From positions 62,001 through 126,000 of the forward strand of contig JAVHJL010000001.1 in the NCBI GenBank assembly GCA_036971715.1: a DNA stretch of 64,000 bases. The letters run 5' to 3'. Origin of the DNA: Arthrobotrys musiformis (lineage: Eukaryota > Ascomycota > Orbiliomycetes > Orbiliales > Orbiliaceae). Shown piece by piece: positions 23,521 to 36,345 of the stretch. Position 1 is the stretch's first letter, and every line of letters starts with the position of its first letter. The position numbers were made by a program, and so were the translations under genes. The notes under the pieces were generated by a model that worked only from the letters and a program-made list of their open reading frames with translations, was not told the DNA's origin and ran no database searches.

Positions 23521-26500
23521 ATGTAGATGTCTATAGCAGCAGCTACACGGGTCGCACTATTCGGATACCCGGAGGCAGACACATCACACAATGGCAGACT
23601 GATGTCCAGCCTAATGCAACGGTGGAGGTACCAGTGGAGATGGTGCCTTATGGAGCAGTACAAAGCTCCGATGTACATACTCCGTTCATACCAGGCTTCT
23701 CCTCGGCCTCCCTGGAGTTGACGAGGGTTGTACATCCACACATACATCTAAACATGACATGTCCCTCCCCTGTAGTTAGTCCCCCTCCACAGACGCCTAT
23801 CAATAAGACCTATTGGGATCCAAATTCTCCATATCGTCCGAGAGCGCATTAGTGGCATTTGGTCCGTTGGGTTAGTTGTCAGTTAGTTAGCTAGTGAGAT
23901 CCGGGCATCATTGCCTCCACCAAGAAAATTAAACCACACACTAACAAACCCAAACCCCCATGGCCATGCCACCAGTGCCAGCACATTTGGGCCACACACA
24001 CAACTCTCTTTTATCAGAAATTAGCATGACCACATCCCCAGGTTGGGTTTAAGTCGCCGTATTCCAGGAATAGCAGCAACCTTAACAAGGTCCTCCTTAT
24101 GACGGTGGGGAACCCTTTCCCGATCTGTATCTAGCGTGATTCTCCAAGGCCAAGCTTCTTCCAAGACCACAGCCCTGTCGCTAAATTCGTAGTTTGGTGG
24201 GGTCTTCCTTTTTAAAGTCCTAGCAGGCTTCTCGTTAGCAGTCAACCTCACAAGGCGATTTGCTGTCAACGGAAGGTCAGAAAAATCTGATCTCGTAGAC
24301 CGCACAAAGAGTGACCGGAAAAATCCCCCCCCCCCGGATTGATGCACATATAGGAGTAGTTGGTGCTATGTGCAAGTCCTTAGAAACAATTGCTTCGATG
24401 GTTTCATAGTGATTGATGAATCAGACGATTAGGCTTTTCGCTTGATTCACGTCGCTAAAGCACCGGTCATGCATCTAATCAACATGACGCTTCATGTCGA
24501 GAGAATTTGTCATCCGTCCTAGTTAGATGGCTCGTCTTGCTTGATCCCGCAACCCTGAGAACTAGAAATGGTAGAACCAGTCTTGATTTTTCCCTGAAAC
24601 CTCATATGGTTCTTACGACGGTCCCGAACCCTAGAGAATCCAATAGATCCTCGACGCTTACCCCTTCCCACTTCCCCACCCCTAGTCGAATATGTATTGC
24701 AGCCAGCAATATCACCAGATCTCGACGTAATCATTATCCACCTACTACCTTGCTAGCAGGTAACTAACCGCAAAAGACAAGTGTTTGTGTTTGACTTTTG
24801 TGCCAACGAAGACTTCCGAACCTTGTCAATGACCTTGATCTTTGCATTATACTCCGGACCAATCCTAAAGGATATTCACTATAAACCATAGTGCACAGTG
24901 GAAAACTCCTTCATCGAGAACGCAATATCATTTTAATTAAGATTGTTGAGAGCCCATGCTCGTGTTGGTTGGATTACATGTCAACAGCTATTCCGCCTCA
25001 AAAGAAAGGCCCGAGCTGCACAACTCACGCTGCTTGGGCCGTTAGCTGTTAGTCCCGATAGTCGCAAAAACGTCGACGCATTGGTGATAGCGGCAGCGGC
25101 CAGCCATTTCTAACCGTCTGGTTCAGGTTGAATACTCGAAAAAAGCTTGAACCCACCGATGCAACGCCTTTAGGCCCTAATCGGCCAAAAGTGGCCCCAC
25201 CCACCGTCCCGACCGCGTTCAATTGTTTCGTCTGGCATGGCTCGCTTTCCGTTTGTATTGTATCTCCGTCAACTAAAGTTGTTCTTTCCTTGTTTGTTTT
25301 CGGTGATCAGTTTCAGCTGTTCAATCCAGGAATGTGAAGAGCTTATCTCGTCGATATGAAGCTCCTATGTATCCCTCAACCCATGGGACAACCCCAACAT
25401 AAACCCTGAGAAGAACACATTATACCCTGGGCTCACAATAACCCCGGGACCGCTTCAGGGGACATGAGGTTCTCGCTAAGACCGGTTTTCTATTGGCTAG
25501 ATTGAATCTCATGCCACCATCCCTGCCAGTTCTGCACTGGAAGAAACCACGCCGTTTTTAACTGCAAGCTCATAATAAATTACCCGAGAAAATGTTGTTT
25601 CTTTCAAGAACGTCCCTTACTTGGTTTGTTTGCCGCATTTATGTACATAGAACACGGCAATGTTGTATGTGCATTCTTTTTTTTTGTCTTTTTTCCTCAA
25701 GGCGGGTTGATCCAGCAGCGGAAGAGGGATTACTTGCAAAAGAGAGAATAAAAATGCCATGTCGCTATATCTCACACCCCTTTCTCACCAAATCGCAATT
25801 CCATTGGAATGTGAATCGCTTTGATCCGTCGCGTCCCGCCTTTCAATTATCCCGATCAAGCTCCCGGCAGAGTGGATCTTGACAACCCACGTTTTGTTTG
25901 TGCCGTGCCCTTGTGAATTGGGCTTCCTGCTTTCTATCTGTGTAATATGCACTCCGTACGGAGTAACAGGGCATCGAGGAGGCGTGCTCGAGGCGCTTTC
26001 GCTTTCGCTTATCACAATCTCCTTTTTCGATGGAAACCCCCGCCATATCACATTCCGTTTTCAGTGGCGTAATATTCCTATGTGCGCGACCATCTCGTTG
26101 GTAGAGATCCCATATCTTTTCGTATCATAGACGCCGCAATTGAAACAGTCCTCAGCAACAAACTGTTTTGTGTCACACTGCCTTATTTTTCTCTTTTGTG
26201 GATTCAAAACACAAGCTGAATCAGAATCTTAGTATCAGGGCTTTAAGCATGGCTTGCTTCAACTTGCCACTAACGGGGAGGTTGCTTGTGAAATCCGACA
26301 CGATGTATGTACACATAGTAAACATAAGATAATACCGCCCTCTATCACTCTTTAATCCGGGTGATAAGTTGTTGTGCTATATGGTAAAAACGTGGTCTAC
26401 TATGTACGTAGTTATCCGGGGCCACAGCCCCCATAAAGCAAGGGAGGACTCCAGGGGTCTGGAACGGCTATATGATCCATTGATATTACGGCAAACCAAA

Positions 26501-27514
26501 AACTCCCCGAAAGAAACAACAATTTCTGTTAATATCGAATTTCCCTACAGACATTCTGCATTTCAGGTGAGAAAAATATCGTGGGAGTGGAACTTTGGAA
26601 ACACATGACCTTTGTTAGCCCTCGCCCCGAGATCAACCGGGCCATCTCCGCTTTTCCCCCCAAACATTCTTCCACCCGGCCGTATCTTAGATTCCGTTTA
26701 TATTCAATGAGGGTGCCCTCAAGAACGAAATTGGAAAGGCGGTCGATCCCTTCCGCAAAAACCACAAAATTCAAGACCGCCCGATCAGGAGGAGAAATTG
26801 GATTCAGGTTGCACAAAACTAACCGAGAGGCCTCAACGAAGGACCGATCCAGAACGATTGGCAGCCCGTTGAGCCCCTCCCATTGCGGTAGTCGGGCAGT
26901 TGCGAAGATGCCGACAGGAATTCGCAGCTCGCCAGTGATTCGAATTGTTTTTTCATGCTTTTTCTTCATTCCATTCCTGCCCACGTTTCCGTCAGGATTG
27001 CAATGGGATGCGTGGAGTTTAGTTTACGTGGCCAAGACATTCTCTGTATCGTCGTGCGTTCCTAGTTAGCGAGGGAGGAGGTGCGTGAAAGCTTCATGCG
27101 TCCAGACGGAAACTTGCACCTGAAAGGCCACGATTTTTGGGGAATTTGGCGGCCAGGTGAGGGGCCAGGTTCAACCGTCCCGCTCCACGTAGTAGATCGT
27201 CGCCACGTTTTGGGGTTTTCTCTTGCCTTTGTCCTCTCATGAGTATCCCAGAAATGAGGTCACATCCCTGGAATATGGGATAGGCGAGTCGAGCGGAACC
27301 AAGAACCAAGAATCAAGAGTCAAGAAAATATCGTGATATTATTGCCTGAGGCATTATGCGAGAAATGCACCCAAAACCTTCTATCAATAACGAATTCATT
27401 CTAATATCCAAACGCCTCCTATTGCAGTTCCGAGTGCGATCAATCCACGGTGGTTAGCACGCCTGGCGTTCTTTTCTGGCCCCTTGACAATCGAATCGAA
27501 GCTTTCAAATTTCA

Positions 27515-27566
<52 letters not shown>
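27515..27566. repeat. T15 followed directly by A37
   Basis: A run of 15 T turns straight into a run of 37 A. It can fold as a perfect A/T hairpin with almost no loop. No gene is near. Confidence 0.85.
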
Positions 27567-27569
<3 letters not shown>

Positions 27570-30500
27570 CTTGCATATTCAAGGTCGTATTATGATAAAC
27601 ACCCACATCAGTCATTTGTGTAAACTCCGGCCGGGCAAATGTTCGATTCTATCCTAATTCATGGATCACGAGGCTTTCAAACCTTCCCCTCCAAAAAGTC
27701 AAGAGTTGATAGAGTGAATTATGCACTTCGTGGAATGAATCCTTTTTGGGGTGCTTCCTAGTGGCAAACGCACATCCCAGCAGCGATTCTCCAGCATTTA
27801 TCCCGATATATCGATCTAACATTTTTGAAAAGCGGCAACGGCGTTTTCCATCAAACATCTTGTTCTTGAAATTCTCCTTCTTTTTTTCCTCTTCTCAATC
27901 TGATGTGGAGACGTCTAAAATGGTTACGACCTCAAAATGAGGAGGCAAACGTTAAAACACGCTGGACTCCGCATTCCAATTTGGTTGGTAAAGATCCTTT
28001 CTCCACGGTTTGGTGGTGTTTTGTGCCTGTGATGGGCGAGATTAGCTTTGCCTTTTCATATGATCTTGTGGAACCTTGGTTTGTTGCCATTTCAGGCTAG
28101 CTCCAGGCCACTTTCGCGCAACTAGAGGCGTCTAGCGAGATAACGGGCGTTTTCATTGGTGTAAGCCTATTGCCATCAAACCATTTTGGGCTCGCTAGAC
28201 CTTGTCCAGACAAGAGAATTCGGCGATCGAGTCCTCGTATCACCTAAACCATCAATGCAGTGCCCACTTTACCACTTTGGTACTTTCGACTTGTGTTAAG
28301 GCTAAACTCTATTTGGCCAGCAATCAAGGAGGTAGTTAAACCCCCAGACTAAACCCGTGTCATCCCGGAACCTTCCTCTCTTGAAATCGATCCTAGACGT
28401 TACCCGTCCCGTCGATAGTCTTTGTCCCTTCTCTTCAAAAGAGGTTTCATGATCGCTTGCGGCCTTCACTTCAAACGAATCTGCATCGTATTTCCCATTC
28501 CTTCTCGGGCCTTTTGATATTCGATATATTCGATATATCTATGCTGTCCTGCAAGTGCCCCGTCGGGATGTCTCGCCGCCCAGGGCCCATGTTCGCATTA
28601 TGCATTGGAAAATCCCGTGGGATTACAAAGGCCATGATCCCTTGCTCGTTCTCGGCTGGTATGTCTCACATCCAGCAAGAGCCCAGAGAATTGGAACGAT
28701 GTCAGTCATTAAAATGTCTCAGTTGGTTAATTTAGCCAATGAACAGGGCAAAAATCTCGATCACACCGAGGGTTTGGCGAGCCTTCCTGCTCCAACCCGT
28801 CGCAAGTTCGGGGAGAAGCTTCCCTGCTCAAGCTCACGGGTTCCATGCAGCCTTGCTGGTTTAAAAACGAACTTTGCAGGCACCACACCCAAGGGAATCC
28901 AGAAGTATCAGAACTGGTAATTTCAATGGTTCAGAGGTGACTTCGATTTGAAATTTAGAAGGAAAATTAGCAAATTTGTGTGGCCAGCTGGAGCCCATTA
29001 GAGAGCCGGTTCTTCGCTAGGTCCATACATGCGTAACTAAAGCGTCTGTGTAGCCGCGAACTATCACAGGACAAGCCGTTGATCAAAGGTAGCATCGCCT
29101 CGACGATCAACGTCTGTTTGCTCATAAAAACTAAAATGAAGTCGGGAATGTTCCTGGCTTTGTCCATATTCAACTTTGCAAATTTAATGTTGATACCATG
29201 TAAGCAGGTTGGTCAATGTTGGAGGTGGTTGTGGTGGGGGGTCAAGAAGCTATGCAAGGAATGAAATTTTTAGTGGACCCATGTGCATGGCTATGGGCGA
29301 GGTCAATACCAACATCCAACTTCCACGTGTATACCGACAGAAGACCAATTACCCAAGCTTCCACGACTGTCAGAAGTTGTAATCACCTCAAATTGGAGTC
29401 TGGCGGCTTTCGTGAGCTCGAGTTTAATCGTTTTGTGGATTGGTAAAATGTTGTCTCGAGGTCATACCATGACATGGCCAAAGACCCTCGATCATATGAA
29501 GATTTGCCACACGCTCACGATTGATTAATTAAGCCGATGCGTAAACCCTCTTTGTAGATACGATTGTATACGAATGGTACATTACATATCAGTCGGTATC
29601 ACAATCGTATGTAGGCTATAGGGCCTGCATGAAACTCGCTTCTCGAGCCGGCCGTGCATCCAAAAGCGAAAGACATTGATCTGCGATACCACCTTCGGAC
29701 ATCAAACGGGTGAATTAGGTGCCCTTGTCGGGAAAGAAAGGTCGGTCCAAGTGACCATACTGCAGATTGCAGCAGATGCAAAAAAGCGCACACACCGTTG
29801 TGGATGAAGAGTTCGTCCGGGTCCTTCGTGTTTGACAGAGGTAATCGTTCGGGTATTCCGAAAATAGTCGACCCCAAAACCCAACTTATGACTTCTGCCT
29901 TAACCGCCATCCCCCAAACCCCCATGCAGATATCGTGCAGGAGTATGAAGTGAGGGATATTTCCCCTAGTCCATCTAGAAAAAAATGCTTCGGCCTAGCT
30001 ACCTAGCTACATACAATTACCATGCAATCGTCCGACGTCCTTTGTTTGATTTCCGTGGTATCCCAATTCCACGGATTATCGTCCAGTCGCTTCTCATAGG
30101 GCTGTCGAGGCACAGTTTGCAATCATTTCCTTCGGTGCGACATCGAAAAAACCACATCGTCATCAAGTTACCTCTTTGTTTTAGCAGTCCGATCGGGAAG
30201 CCTCGACCAGAACCGTGGGACGATTACTAAAAACTCTCTAATCTAAAGCTTCGAAGTTGGTTAGCTCCCTACGCAGCTGCTATACTCTAGCCATTTCAGA
30301 CCTTACGTGGCCGTCAATATAGCGCATTGTTCCATGGAGATTTCCGCACGAACGTCTGGATTTCTATGCGACCCTGTTCGCGCGGGGTCAGTGCTTTTCG
30401 CCCACGACACAACGGCCAGAAAGCTTGGAGAAGCTAATCGCGCTTTCTCAGAATCCTAGGGCCTTCAGTCCCAACGGAAAGGAAGAAAAAAGCAAACGAA

Positions 30501-33081
30501 AAAGAAAAAAAAAGTCTCGCCTGCATCTCTTTCTCTGCATGAGACAATCACACCGCATGTGCATGGAAAAACCGGCCGACCCTCTGGACTCGATTTTCTG
30601 AACTGGCAAAACAACCCGTCACCATCAAGTTTGAAATGTACAGAGTACTAAATAGAGCATCAGCCTTGTGGATATGCAAACAAGGTTTACTGGCAGTGTC
30701 TTTAGGGGGAAAGACATAACTAGTCGATAAGTGTTCGAATCACCCATGCCGATATAGATGCAGTAATCTCACAGCATATAATCGGAAAGTCTGGTTCATT
30801 TTTGTAAATTCCGACCAGATAGTATTGGTCGACGATTCGAATATTCAAAATCCGACCAATAGAACTTTTTGAAGGGATCAGACCACCAATTGCCACTGAT
30901 TCGCTGGGAAGTTCCGTCGAAAGGATCACCAATCGCGGAAGCTTGAGTCTTCTTTTCCTAATCTCGCCCAAAGTTAATTAATTAGCACATTGTCCGGCAA
31001 GTGCCTCATCATTTCCAGCTTCGTTTGACCTAGTTTGGCGGGCTCGGTACCATCATACCAGACTGGTCATGGCTTCAGCCCTGCGAGGAATTTAAGCTCA
31101 GTTGATCTTTGAAGCTGAGGTGTAAGCGACCGAGAAACACAATAAGCTTACGCTTAACGGGGTCACTAACATGTCTAAAATGTTATTTTCCGAATCAATA
31201 AGTTGAAAGGCAAATTTTTTGAAAGAGGGTTAGCCATTCAGACAACGCAACGGATTGGTAGAACATGTTCTGTCCAAGCTATCAGCTCCACGTAGCCGTG
31301 CGCATGTGGGAGCTTCTCAGTTCGCTGATACCTACATACTCCGACTGCGATCCCACACCTAAACTCTTAAGCTCCAACATGGGCCTCCAATATTCCAACA
31401 AGACCCACCAGCATGTATTATCGGTTTGCCACTACATACATGTACATGTGCACATTGTGAAAAGCGGCATGGTGTTCAAGAGAGCAGAAAGGTTATCTCA
31501 TTGGCTCCTCCGAGTGAATCCTCTTACCTCAGAAATTCTTATTTGGGAGGAAGAAGAATAGAATATTCGGCCTCTTGTCGTTTCGACAAAAAGCGGGGTT
31601 TTGGCAAGAGTACATACACGAAGTACCCGGGCGATAACAAGCTGCTCCGGGAAGCTTTGGGAAGCTGCATTACACCGGGGACTCTCCAAATTCTCGGATA
31701 CGATTGGTCAACAAATATAGAATCTCTTGTGATTCCACCAGCAGGAACGGTGTGGCGGAGTCCCTCCGAACAATGCCCCCAACCACGTTGTTGGTTCGTT
31801 TAAGGCTAGTGCCCTGTGCCTTTTGCTAAATTGAGTATCTTTCCCTCGATTTGCACCGCCTCCGTACAACCAAGAGGTTGGGTCGTTCCCGTCTGCACAG
31901 AATCGATAGTGGAAGGCGGGCGCAATCAGGGAACATTCGAGTGTGGAGAACGCCTTTGTTTTTCGTTCATTTCTTTTGCGTCATTGAATCGAAAAGGGTC
32001 CAAGACGCCTAGAAGGCAGAATCAACGTATTTGTCAAAGGGAACATTCGGTTGGAGGTTGCATATGTATGCATAGGAAGCGATATGATCCCGCGAAAAGT
32101 CATGATGCTAGTGGACCAATACTCACACAACCTTTCCGAGTGATCATGAGGCTCCTTTGAAACATGTATGTATCTACATCCAAAGAAACCCAAGAGTCTT
32201 GGATATCCGCGCTGTACGTACATTATCAGAACGGCCTAACAGGTGTCCGTTTTATCAACAGGTATACATGACAAAGTTGAAGCTCAAGTACCAATGCTGG
32301 ATTACTTTCCAACCCGCATGAATACCTCAATGACAAATATTCAGCATCGATCCATGTGCATTCTGTGGTTCCAATCTATTTCGGCTGTCCGCTCGTTATC
32401 AAGATACATAACCGCGGATGCATAGCTAACATAGATGCGACACTCGATTAGTCATATATGCATACAGGAAACACCTGGTACAACTTTCGGCTCCGATCCT
32501 CCTATGGGCCCACCCTGAGTTGAATAATACTCGCGTATGAGGCTCGAGGCCGGCTTCTGCTTTGGGGGCCCGTTTTATTTCCTGGCCCACTAGCTTATCT
32601 TGCAGGTTTCCGGGAATTTGCAAATATAAGATCTTATACTTTCCTTGAGTCCTATGCCCACCCGTGGCCTATATTCGCTCTCGGGAGATACTTAAGCTCC
32701 GTTTTCTTACATGTCGTATCAATGCGTATAAACCTCGCAATCGTGAACTTGGTCGATCTGTGCCATGTCTAGACCGATACGTGGTAGCATCGGCAGTCCG
32801 TTTAACGTTTATATTATCAGTAACCGAGCTTCTAGACGTCCCTAGTCTCGTACCCAGACCGGACTTCCCCAAATTAATCCAAGGAAGGATGGCTTTACTT
32901 ACATATGAATTTTATGTGAATGGGTTCACGGACATGTCGACACAGGCAGCCCAAATATAGAACATCTCTATGCAATGCACATACTCGTTTTGACTCGATC
33001 GATGTGTTGATTTTCGTCCTGCTCGTCGCTAGAACGATAGCAACAAGTCTCGACACTAGAATAGCCTTGATTAATAGGCAT

Positions 33082-33107
<26 letters not shown>
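33082..33107. repeat. AC dinucleotide microsatellite
   Basis: A perfect run of about 13 AC units lies within the gene desert. Confidence 0.9.
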
Positions 33108-33112
<5 letters not shown>

Positions 33113-36100
33113 AAGGCCGAAATAAATGATGGAAACTAGAAGTTAACTTAATGTTGACAATACTCTACTCAAGCCTAATTATTGAACTTCGTTCTAACTG
33201 GAGGCCTAGTTGCCTAAAGCGCAAAACCTCAAATAAGTTTGGTAACTGATTGCTGGGCCCTAGGACCGCTAAAGCTAAGGGTCTCCAATCAGATAGAACA
33301 TCTTGTGGATTCGGGTTTGCTTACCTTGACGTATGTATGTACATGTACATACTACCGAGGTGGGTCTTTAAACCTGTCAGCATTTCCTCAAGCTAGCTCG
33401 ACGCCAAAAAAAACACCACCATTTTCGTCCTCAGCAAGAGCTGGCTGTTTGTCGGATCGAATTTTTGTGCAGCAATTGCAAGTATGACACGATGCGTTGT
33501 TTTCAAGGTAAAATGATCCAAGGGTCTTTCGGCATTAGTGCTGACGGTGAAACCGAAGCGGATATGCAAGTTGGAGATGGGTACCTTGAAAGGTACATAC
33601 ATACTCTTTTAGCAATTGGTGGGAGATAGTTGTGGGGATAATGTGGGCCCTTGTGTCGTTATGTGCCCTTGAGACGTAGGGCGACCGACAATTTGCATGG
33701 CCCTTTGAAGATCGGTATCAGGATTTAATATAATAATTGCGAAAGTGGCATTCATGAATTCATAATGGAGGATGGGATTGGCGGCAGCCTACTATATACC
33801 AGCGGCCTAATTTCCATGATAGGCGTCCTATGGCCTGTATGATATATAAATGGTACGTATATACATACTATACTAGTCATCCTGAAGAAGTAGAGGAATC
33901 CGAAAAGCTTGGCCCGGACCTCAAACTCAAACCGGGGAACCATAAAATTCTTCGGTCAGCTCTGGCCTACGAGATCGCGAGGCAATATTTGCCCGTAGGT
34001 AGATTTATGGAGCCGGTCTGGCTACCGGGGCTCGCGGCCCATGATGGCAGATGCTGGAGAGCTCATGGATTACGAACAAACCCCCCTTGCTTTATTGACT
34101 CGGTTTATCAATCTGGGTATCCTCTACGGTGGTAGGTTTTTTGCACCAGGGTTGATGTGGGGGCATTATGGTAATATTTGAGTCGTGGTTCAACCTTAGA
34201 ATAGCTTCCTGAGACAACTGGTGTAAGAAGTTACTTGGATGAGTGGGCAAGGTTGACAGCTCTGGGTCCAAGTTTGATTTTCGTTTCCATTTTCTTAGTC
34301 GTTTCGGTTGGCTCGTATTTACCTTTGAAGCTTCGCACCTGATTCGAATTCAGAGTTGCATACGCTTAACCTCCAGGTGGTGACCAGAGCGATCCTTTTG
34401 AAATCGTAAAACTAGATCTATAGAAGAAATCGCGCATTATGCAACCTATTCAAACCAACCTGCCCAGGCTTGTTGGACAGCGCATAAACTTGAGGGCATG
34501 TTCCGGAAACGAGCTGCTGTGCACTGTCTAACATGATGCCGGAACCTCAGTCCAAAGGAGACATTAATTTGTTTGAGATGTCGTACACTTGTCGGGTGGA
34601 GAATGATAATCCGATACAAAAAAAGACGCGAAATTGACCGCACTGTTATGTTCTCACTAGAGGATAGAGCTCTTGGCTATGTACTACCTTCGTACTGCTG
34701 ACGATGGTTCCTGTTCGCTTCGATGATATGATATGGGCTCGCATGTTTGCATATGGTTGTCTATGCGTAGGCAGAGTAAGCTGATCGATTAGTAACGCGC
34801 GCCACGAAATATATTAATATTTGATACATCAGCAAGACATATATACAGTGATAGGAGTATGATCTGATCGGCCAATACCTCGAGCCGACTAGACCAAATG
34901 TGTGTTCAGGGAGATGTTGGCGAACTACGATGGCCTCCTAACCTTTTCTGCGCCGGGTTTTGAATTCGACAGGGGACATTATACTGTATCAGCCCTATAG
35001 GGCAACGTTACATGGCCGTTTCAAGCGTAGATAGATGGCCGTCAGGAAATAATATAACGTGGAGAATTAAGCCTCAAGAAACAAAAATGATAGGTGCTAT
35101 ATAGCTACGACGGTTACAAAAATTTAATAAGACCAGCTGGCCAGTCGAGTCGACTCGTATAAGGTATGCATGCTATGATTTCTACCACATGAGACTGTAT
35201 TTGTGGTAGAGATGATGGACAACACATTTCTTGTGTGGTATTTTAAATTAATTATGTGCTCAATGTCGACATGCCTAGCGCTGTAGCTCGAGCTCAGATG
35301 TTTGAAGCCCAACAGCATGGCAAATACATGCTCTCGCCAGCCAGTGGACGAGTTGTACGCTGCATGCGGGGTGGTTGTAAAAAGTGGACCTTGATTGGGT
35401 ATTATCCTATCGCGCTGTCCGAGTTTGATGTTCGATAACGTATTTTCGAATTAATTCAGCATCAAAGTTTACTCCTGCCTTTCACATGCTTTGATGCATT
35501 GGTCTTGGAATAGACGCTAGTCTGTGGCCTAGCTGAGCTGATATATAAATACTTATATATCCACCAATGGAGTGATATCATAGCGTGACGTTTCCATGAT
35601 AGTACCATACGAGGGCCAGCCTCAAAGCTCGACTCTTGACGCTGAGTCCATTCCATCATGCGATGCGGAGAACGGCTCTGTGGCTCAAGCCCCGAAGAGC
35701 AGTCACATTGCGCTTTTCATGACATCGTCATGCACGTGGTCTAGCTCTCAGTGTGTAGCCGTTCGACTGATTTTTTTTGTGATCCAGTTCCAGTTCCTGT
35801 TGGTCTCGAGACTGGAGCTCCTGTCTTAGTTTCTTTCCCACTTCCTTTCGATCAATCGAAACCGCTAATCACCACCTACCTACCATCATCACCTCGCCTC
35901 GCGATCAACCATCCTTCTCCATCCCTTCGTCATCCCTATAGCGCCACCGTATCCTCAAGAGCTTCGACATCATCATTATATACACCTTTTACTGCGGTGT
36001 ATGACGTGGATAGGTATATGCCACTCCCCAAATAACACCCACACCTTGAGATTAGCTAATCGATTGACTTGAATACCTTTCGTAGGTTGAGAAGACGGAA

Positions 36101-36213
36101 CCGCCAAAATATAGACTTAGTGTTTACACACCTTCAAAGCTTCAAGCTAGCGGTTACTGCGCGGCCCTACTTTGACCTAACCCTGATCGCTTGTAACGTT
36201 CTTGGTTACTTAG

Positions 36214-36331
36214 GTAAGCGAATGTCCTTGGATCGAAGTGCTCACTGTCCGATATCTATATATCTTTGGATCTTTGTGGTACTAGCTTCTGCGTCGTCGG
36301 GGTGGTGTGCTAACATTTGGTGGTTTTTTAG
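36214..36331 (+). other. probable 5'-UTR intron of the Cys-motif gene
   Basis: The donor GTAAGC at 36214 and the acceptor TTTTTTAG at 36331, with GCTAAC 17 bases upstream, make a canonical intron. It ends 14 bases before the ATG at 36346. The upstream exon is open in the same frame but has no ATG, so I treat it as untranslated. Confidence 0.6.
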
Positions 36332-36345
36332 AAAGTGTCGTCAAA

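Larger units (their letters stand above)
21817..36345. other. 14.5-kb gene desert between divergent genes
   Basis: This lies between the start of the C2H2 gene (minus) and of the Cys-motif gene (plus). The first 2 kb are stop-poor and purine-rich on the minus strand, as expected for a long leader or promoter. Open frames there (214 codons at 22248-22892 minus, 341 codons at 22827-23852 plus) run across low-complexity DNA, including an ATGT microsatellite, and carry no domain. A 151-codon frame on minus at 26529-26984 is the most protein-like further in, but lacks an ATG until its sixth codon. The rest holds microsatellites, a T15A37 tract and short palindromes. No tRNA, rRNA or transposon protein was seen. 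The last 600 bp are the CT-rich leader of the downstream gene. Confidence 0.55.

Noticed and set aside
22827..23852. 341-codon plus-strand frame upstream of the C2H2 gene
   Set aside because: It crosses an ATGT microsatellite and GC-rich low-complexity DNA, with other frames also open and no domain; it is likely leader or promoter DNA.
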